Shown in pieces: positions 60,749-64,000 of a stretch of 64,000 bases of DNA. A program made the translations under genes and the position numbers. The notes under the pieces are model-generated. The model was not told where the DNA came from. It saw only the letters and a list, made by a program, of their open reading frames with translations, and made no database searches. The stretch covers positions 62,001 through 126,000 of the forward strand of contig ONKF01000001.1 of assembly GCA_900318335.1 (NCBI GenBank), read 5' to 3'. The DNA comes from an uncultured Prevotellaceae bacterium (GTDB lineage: Bacteria > Bacteroidota > Bacteroidia > Bacteroidales > Muribaculaceae). Position 1 is the first letter of the stretch. The number at the start of each line of letters is the position of its first letter.

Positions 60749-62686
60749 CTACCTTTTAGGCTTCTGATTCTTGGAAATCTTCAGGTTCTTATAAGCCGTC
60801 TGGCCCTTTTTCACCTTGACCTTGGCTGTCTGGTACAGGTCATCCTTGCCGTAGTACAGCTCCAACTTGTACTTGTCGGGGGGCAGGTTGGTGAACACAA
60901 ACACTCCGTTGTCCTGGTTATCGACCGTATAGACACGGCTGAGGGCACCAGCCCCATTATACAGGCGCACCAAGGCCCCGTTGATGGGCATCAGCTTGTC
61001 CTCGTCAAACACGCGCTTGTCCTCGTCAACGCGATTGATGTCCGACCAGCGCACCGTACCGGCAATCACGCTGTTGGCATACCGGCCCTTGCGGCCGAAG
61101 TACTCGTCCATCGCCAGGGACTGGTTCCAGGCCTCCAGCCAGCAATAGTTGTTGCTCAGCAGGCGTTCGCGTTCGGGCAGGTAGTCGTGGAACGAGCCCT
61201 CGCTCAACATGCCAGGCAGCTTGTTGAACCGCAGCACGCCCAGTCCCACCTTGTAACCCCAGTCATAGAACGACCAGTCACCGTTGCTGCGCTCCTTGTT
61301 GGTCCACACAGCCAGCGCGTTCTTGACGGCATATTTCATCACCAGATTGCTCAACTTGAGGCTCCCCTCGACAACGGGTTCCCCGTCCCAGCCGCGGTAC
61401 AGTGCCAGCGGGAAGTTCAGGCGCTTCTCGACACCCGTGGCGTTGCTGTGGATCGAGAAAAAGATATCGGCACCGCTGTTGGCGGCCAGCGAAACGATTT
61501 CAAACAGGTCCAGGTCATCCTCGGTCGTGTTGGTCTTGCGCGAGATGGCGGTCTCATAGCCCTTGTTAGTGAGGATTTCTACCAGGGCGAGGCCCTTGGT
61601 CAGATTTGAGTTGGATTCATAGTAGTGTATCGTGTCCTGGCGCCCGATGACCCACGTGGGCACGTGGCGGTCGTCGCTGTCATGGCCGCCGTGGCCGGGG
61701 TTGATGAACACGCGGGGCACATCCTTGCGGCTGACGGGGTCCTTCACTTTCTCGGTCTTGCCCTTGCCAGTGGCCGCGGGGGCAGGCATCGCCGGGGCGA
61801 TGTCCAGCTCCAGTTGACGCACCTCGCCGCTGTAGAGCAGCGAGTAAACCACCTTGCCGCCTGCCGTCATGGGCTGCACTGCGCGCTCGTCACGGCCCGA
61901 GATGGGCTTGCACACCTCGCCATCGACCGACAGCAGCCAGATGCGCGACCCGCTGGTGCGCACGTTACCCGCATTGCTCATGGCGATGATGTAATCGTCG
62001 TTATACCAGCTGGGCATGAGGAACTCACCCAGGTCACTGACAATCTCCCCGTTCAGGTCACACACGAACAGTCCGCGCGAGGCGGCCTCAAACATGACAC
62101 GGGTGCCGTCGGGCGACATCGCCGCCCACAGGTAGCCGTTGCTGTCGGTGACGGGCTGCAAGACTCGCGTCGTGCCTGCCTCATCAACCAGATAGAGTTT
62201 GTCGCCGCGGGTGTAACAGTAGGCACCCACCTGCTTGGCGTTACGGTACACCTGGCGCTCGCCATTGATCACCACTCCCCGGGCGGCATGCAGGGGCTGC
62301 ACGCGCCCGTGCTGGGCCTTGAGCACGACCTTGTCCTTGCCGGTGACAGGGTCATAGCAGTGTCCCGTGCGGTAAACCAGGCCGTTTTTCTTGCGCTGCT
62401 GGGTCACGTAATACACCTTGCCGTCCTGCCCGATGATGGCGTCAAATCCGGGATAACCCTTGCTGGCCACCGTCTTCACCACGCCTGTCGAAAGGTTCTT
62501 CAACATCAGGCTGGTCCCCTCGGTGGGCGAGTAGAGCAGCCACTGCCCGTCGGCACTGATCTGCGGGAAAAAGCCGCAACTGTCCACTTGGGTCCGCACA
62601 CTGCCTGTCTTCACGCCCACTGCGCCAGCGACAAATGCCCACAGGCAAGCCAGCGCTATTGTCATGTAGAGTCTATTCATGCTCAT
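60749..62686 (-). CDS. Fused beta-propeller / N-acetylmuramoyl-L-alanine amidase
   Basis: The 645-residue protein joins a signal peptide, a TolB-like propeller (about residues 30-300; GKVYYVTQ, LVYRTGHCYD, GYLWAAMSPDGTRVMF), a Pro/Ala/Lys-rich linker (about 298-325), and an Amidase_3 domain with His332 (INPGHGG), Glu357 (YYESNS), His413 (SIHSNA) and Glu496 (SEGSFHD). A C-terminal carboxypeptidase-like domain follows (GVFVFTNLPPDKYKLELYYG), ending in a Lys-rich tail, with no T9SS signal. It should cut the MurNAc-L-Ala bond in the periplasm. It is the first gene of the unit 62686-57421; a -7 box (TACCTTTG, 62713-62720) lies 27 bases upstream. Confidence 0.9.
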   Translation of the reverse strand: MSMNRLYMTIALACLWAFVAGAVGVKTGSVRTQVDSCGFFPQISADGQWLLYSPTEGTSLMLKNLSTGVVKTVASKGYPGFDAIIGQDGKVYYVTQQRKKNGLVYRTGHCYDPVTGKDKVVLKAQHGRVQPLHAARGVVINGERQVYRNAKQVGAYCYTRGDKLYLVDEAGTTRVLQPVTDSNGYLWAAMSPDGTRVMFEAASRGLFVCDLNGEIVSDLGEFLMPSWYNDDYIIAMSNAGNVRTSGSRIWLLSVDGEVCKPISGRDERAVQPMTAGGKVVYSLLYSGEVRQLELDIAPAMPAPAATGKGKTEKVKDPVSRKDVPRVFINPGHGGHDSDDRHVPTWVIGRQDTIHYYESNSNLTKGLALVEILTNKGYETAISRKTNTTEDDLDLFEIVSLAANSGADIFFSIHSNATGVEKRLNFPLALYRGWDGEPVVEGSLKLSNLVMKYAVKNALAVWTNKERSNGDWSFYDWGYKVGLGVLRFNKLPGMLSEGSFHDYLPERERLLSNNYCWLEAWNQSLAMDEYFGRKGRYANSVIAGTVRWSDINRVDEDKRVFDEDKLMPINGALVRLYNGAGALSRVYTVDNQDNGVFVFTNLPPDKYKLELYYGKDDLYQTAKVKVKKGQTAYKNLKISKNQKPKR

Positions 62687-62712
62687 TAATTGTTGATTTC
62701 AGTAATAAAAGA

Positions 62713-62720
62713 CAAAGGTA
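62713..62720 (-). promoter_or_regulatory. -7 box (TACCTTTG) of the propeller/amidase unit
   Basis: The minus strand reads TACCTTTG, matching TAnnTTTG, 27 bases before the ATG at 62686. A TTG occurs 26 bases further upstream, more than the usual spacing. Confidence 0.5.
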
Positions 62721-62897
62721 ATGAAAAGATTTCAGTTTCATGTTTTCAATCACCATTTTTTCATTGCGTGAAGCAAAATAACCCCCATTTTCAACTACCT
62801 CATAGCAAAACCGACCAAAAACCATCAATTTCCAGAAATACGCCTTTAATAAATGTTAAATCATTGCAAAATGCGCCCATTTTACCTACAAAATGTG

Positions 62898-62905
62898 TAT
62901 TTTTG
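62898..62905 (+). promoter_or_regulatory. -7 box (TATTTTTG) of the right-edge gene
   Basis: TATTTTTG matches TAnnTTTG and lies about 62 bases before the ATG at 62968. No -33 TTG is found at the usual distance. Confidence 0.4.
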
Positions 62906-62967
62906 AAAAATAACCCACTTGTTCTGAATTTCACCATCTTTATTAACCAAATAAAACCATTAGGCTT

Positions 62968-64000
62968 ATGAAGAAATTACTATTGCTACTATTAGGCCTC
63001 ACCATTGCGGTGGGAGCCTCGGCTGGCGTGGATTCCTGGCGCAGCCACCACCCCGCCAAGAAACAGCGAACAGAGCGATCGATTACCGATCGCACGGCTA
63101 AAAAACAGAGCGCCCTTGACCTCAAGGCCTCACACGCCCAGAAACATCATGCCAAGCCTCAGACCAAACCCTTCCAGGGCAAGAGCACAGGCAGGCTCCG
63201 GGATGGCGCCCCCGTTGTCATCACCGAGCAGCCCGAGGGCACACTGGTGACCTACCTGCGCACCGGGTACTTTATCGATTCCTATGACAGGCCCACTGCC
63301 TTTAATGCCGAGGTAAACATCGTCTATGGACTCGACGGACAGACGGTCTATATCCAGGATCCCGTCTTCCCGCCACAGTTCAACACATGGGTGATGGGTA
63401 CCATCTCCAACGACAAGATCCATGTGCCGCTGGGCCAGTATGTCAATGCCGATTATGGCGTGCTCTTGGCTTGGGGCACATGCACGATGACGGCCACCAT
63501 TGACCCGGATGACGACCCCTACGTGTTCACGCCCGATGCCAGTGCCACCGAGGTCACTTACACCATCAGCGACAACACCATCACCATGGACAACACTACC
63601 GCCGGCAACAATGGCGATGGCGCCGTGGGACTTGCCATCTTGATGGATAATGGTGATCCCTACTTCATGATGGAGTACAACGCCGTGTTCACCGAGAAAG
63701 AGAAACCCACGGTGATCGACGAGCAACCCGAGGGCACTGTAGCCTACTACAAGCGCACCGGTTATTACTATGACTATAATTATACAACCATCCTGCCCCA
63801 GATGGGCCTTGTCACCATGGTCTATGACCCGGACGGAACCACTGTATATATTAAGGATCTCGTTTACAGTGATTTCACGGGCAACTGGGTGAGAGGAACC
63901 ATCGAGGAAGGCAAAATCCATGTCCCGATGGGCCAGTACGTCTATGTTGATTATGACAATGAAGGTAATTATCTGTACGGCCTCTTCTTGGCCTGGAGTT
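62968..64000 (+). CDS. Secreted protein with duplicated modules, 3' end cut off by window edge
   Basis: The frame is open for 344 codons from ATG at 62968 to the right edge. It has a signal peptide (MKKLLLLLLGLTIAVGASA), a basic His/Lys-rich segment (residues about 25-75), and two modules of about 175 residues. Each module opens with EQPEG and RTGY (VITEQPEGTLVTYLRTGY; VIDEQPEGTVAYYKRTGY) and later has TVYI, GTI, KIHVP and GQYV. I do not recognise the family. The length and tandem design suggest a surface protein, possibly with a sorting tail beyond the edge. It diverges from the propeller/amidase unit across 281 bases that hold one -7 box for each direction. Confidence 0.72.
   Translation, partial: MKKLLLLLLGLTIAVGASAGVDSWRSHHPAKKQRTERSITDRTAKKQSALDLKASHAQKHHAKPQTKPFQGKSTGRLRDGAPVVITEQPEGTLVTYLRTGYFIDSYDRPTAFNAEVNIVYGLDGQTVYIQDPVFPPQFNTWVMGTISNDKIHVPLGQYVNADYGVLLAWGTCTMTATIDPDDDPYVFTPDASATEVTYTISDNTITMDNTTAGNNGDGAVGLAILMDNGDPYFMMEYNAVFTEKEKPTVIDEQPEGTVAYYKRTGYYYDYNYTTILPQMGLVTMVYDPDGTTVYIKDLVYSDFTGNWVRGTIEEGKIHVPMGQYVYVDYDNEGNYLYGLFLAWS

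Overview
The window looks like a chromosome segment from a gut-type Bacteroidales bacterium, most like Muribaculaceae or Prevotellaceae. The evidence is type IX secretion (T9SS) C-terminal tails, a gingipain-type adhesin, a BspA leucine-rich protein, a TamL lipoprotein, a SusE/F-like module protein, dockerin-type repeats, a TonB-plug protein, and Bacteroidetes-type promoters (-33 TTTG or TTG, about 20 bp, -7 TAnnTTTG). The species cannot be fixed from the sequence alone. I see no rRNA, tRNA, CRISPR array, transposase or phage gene.

Layout. (1) 1-8.5 kb: a cut-off secreted modular protein, a BspA-like LRR protein, an HAD phosphatase with an AspT/YidE-type transporter, an intergenic zone with an unusual head-to-head hairpin array, and a secreted DUF2436/cleaved-adhesin protein. 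(2) 8.7-19 kb: housekeeping genes on the minus strand: kdsA-TPR-tamL, rsmE, a NupG-type permease, a bifunctional-nuclease protein, mnmA, DoxX and a DUF5106 protein. (3) 19-21.3 kb: an 0.8-kb non-coding stretch and a secreted dockerin-repeat protein. (4) 21.4-38.5 kb: a minus-strand surface-glycan (O-antigen or capsule) cluster with two flippases, six glycosyltransferase-type genes, WbsX, TupA-like ATP-grasp, pyruvyl transferase, an FrhB-type Fe-S protein, a phosphoethanolamine-transferase-like enzyme and a PP-loop-like protein. Its part from about 29.4 to 37.64 kb is much more AT-rich, and the right edge of the AT-rich block falls inside the second flippase gene.

(5) 38.8-62.7 kb: a long minus-strand run devoted mostly to peptidoglycan breakdown and recovery: SGNH hydrolase, MurQ, two BadF-type sugar kinases, a NagX-like membrane acetyltransferase, NamZ, AmpG, SpoIID/LytB, a DUF4922 HIT-type protein, a two-domain GT2, a golvesin-interrupted amidase, an MG2/TonB-plug protein, Hsp20, a T9SS-exported amidase, a beta-propeller, and a propeller-amidase fusion. 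As a working model, secreted or surface amidases and NamZ release wall fragments, AmpG imports them, a kinase phosphorylates MurNAc or GlcNAc, and MurQ converts MurNAc-6-P to GlcNAc-6-P. The central DUF4922/GT2/SpoIID/split-amidase block has no assigned role in this route and is the best place to look for new biology. (6) From 62.97 kb a plus-strand secreted protein with duplicated modules runs off the right edge.

Gene starts were chosen from homologous N-termini, start codons and neighbour spacing. All family assignments are from pattern recognition, without database searches.
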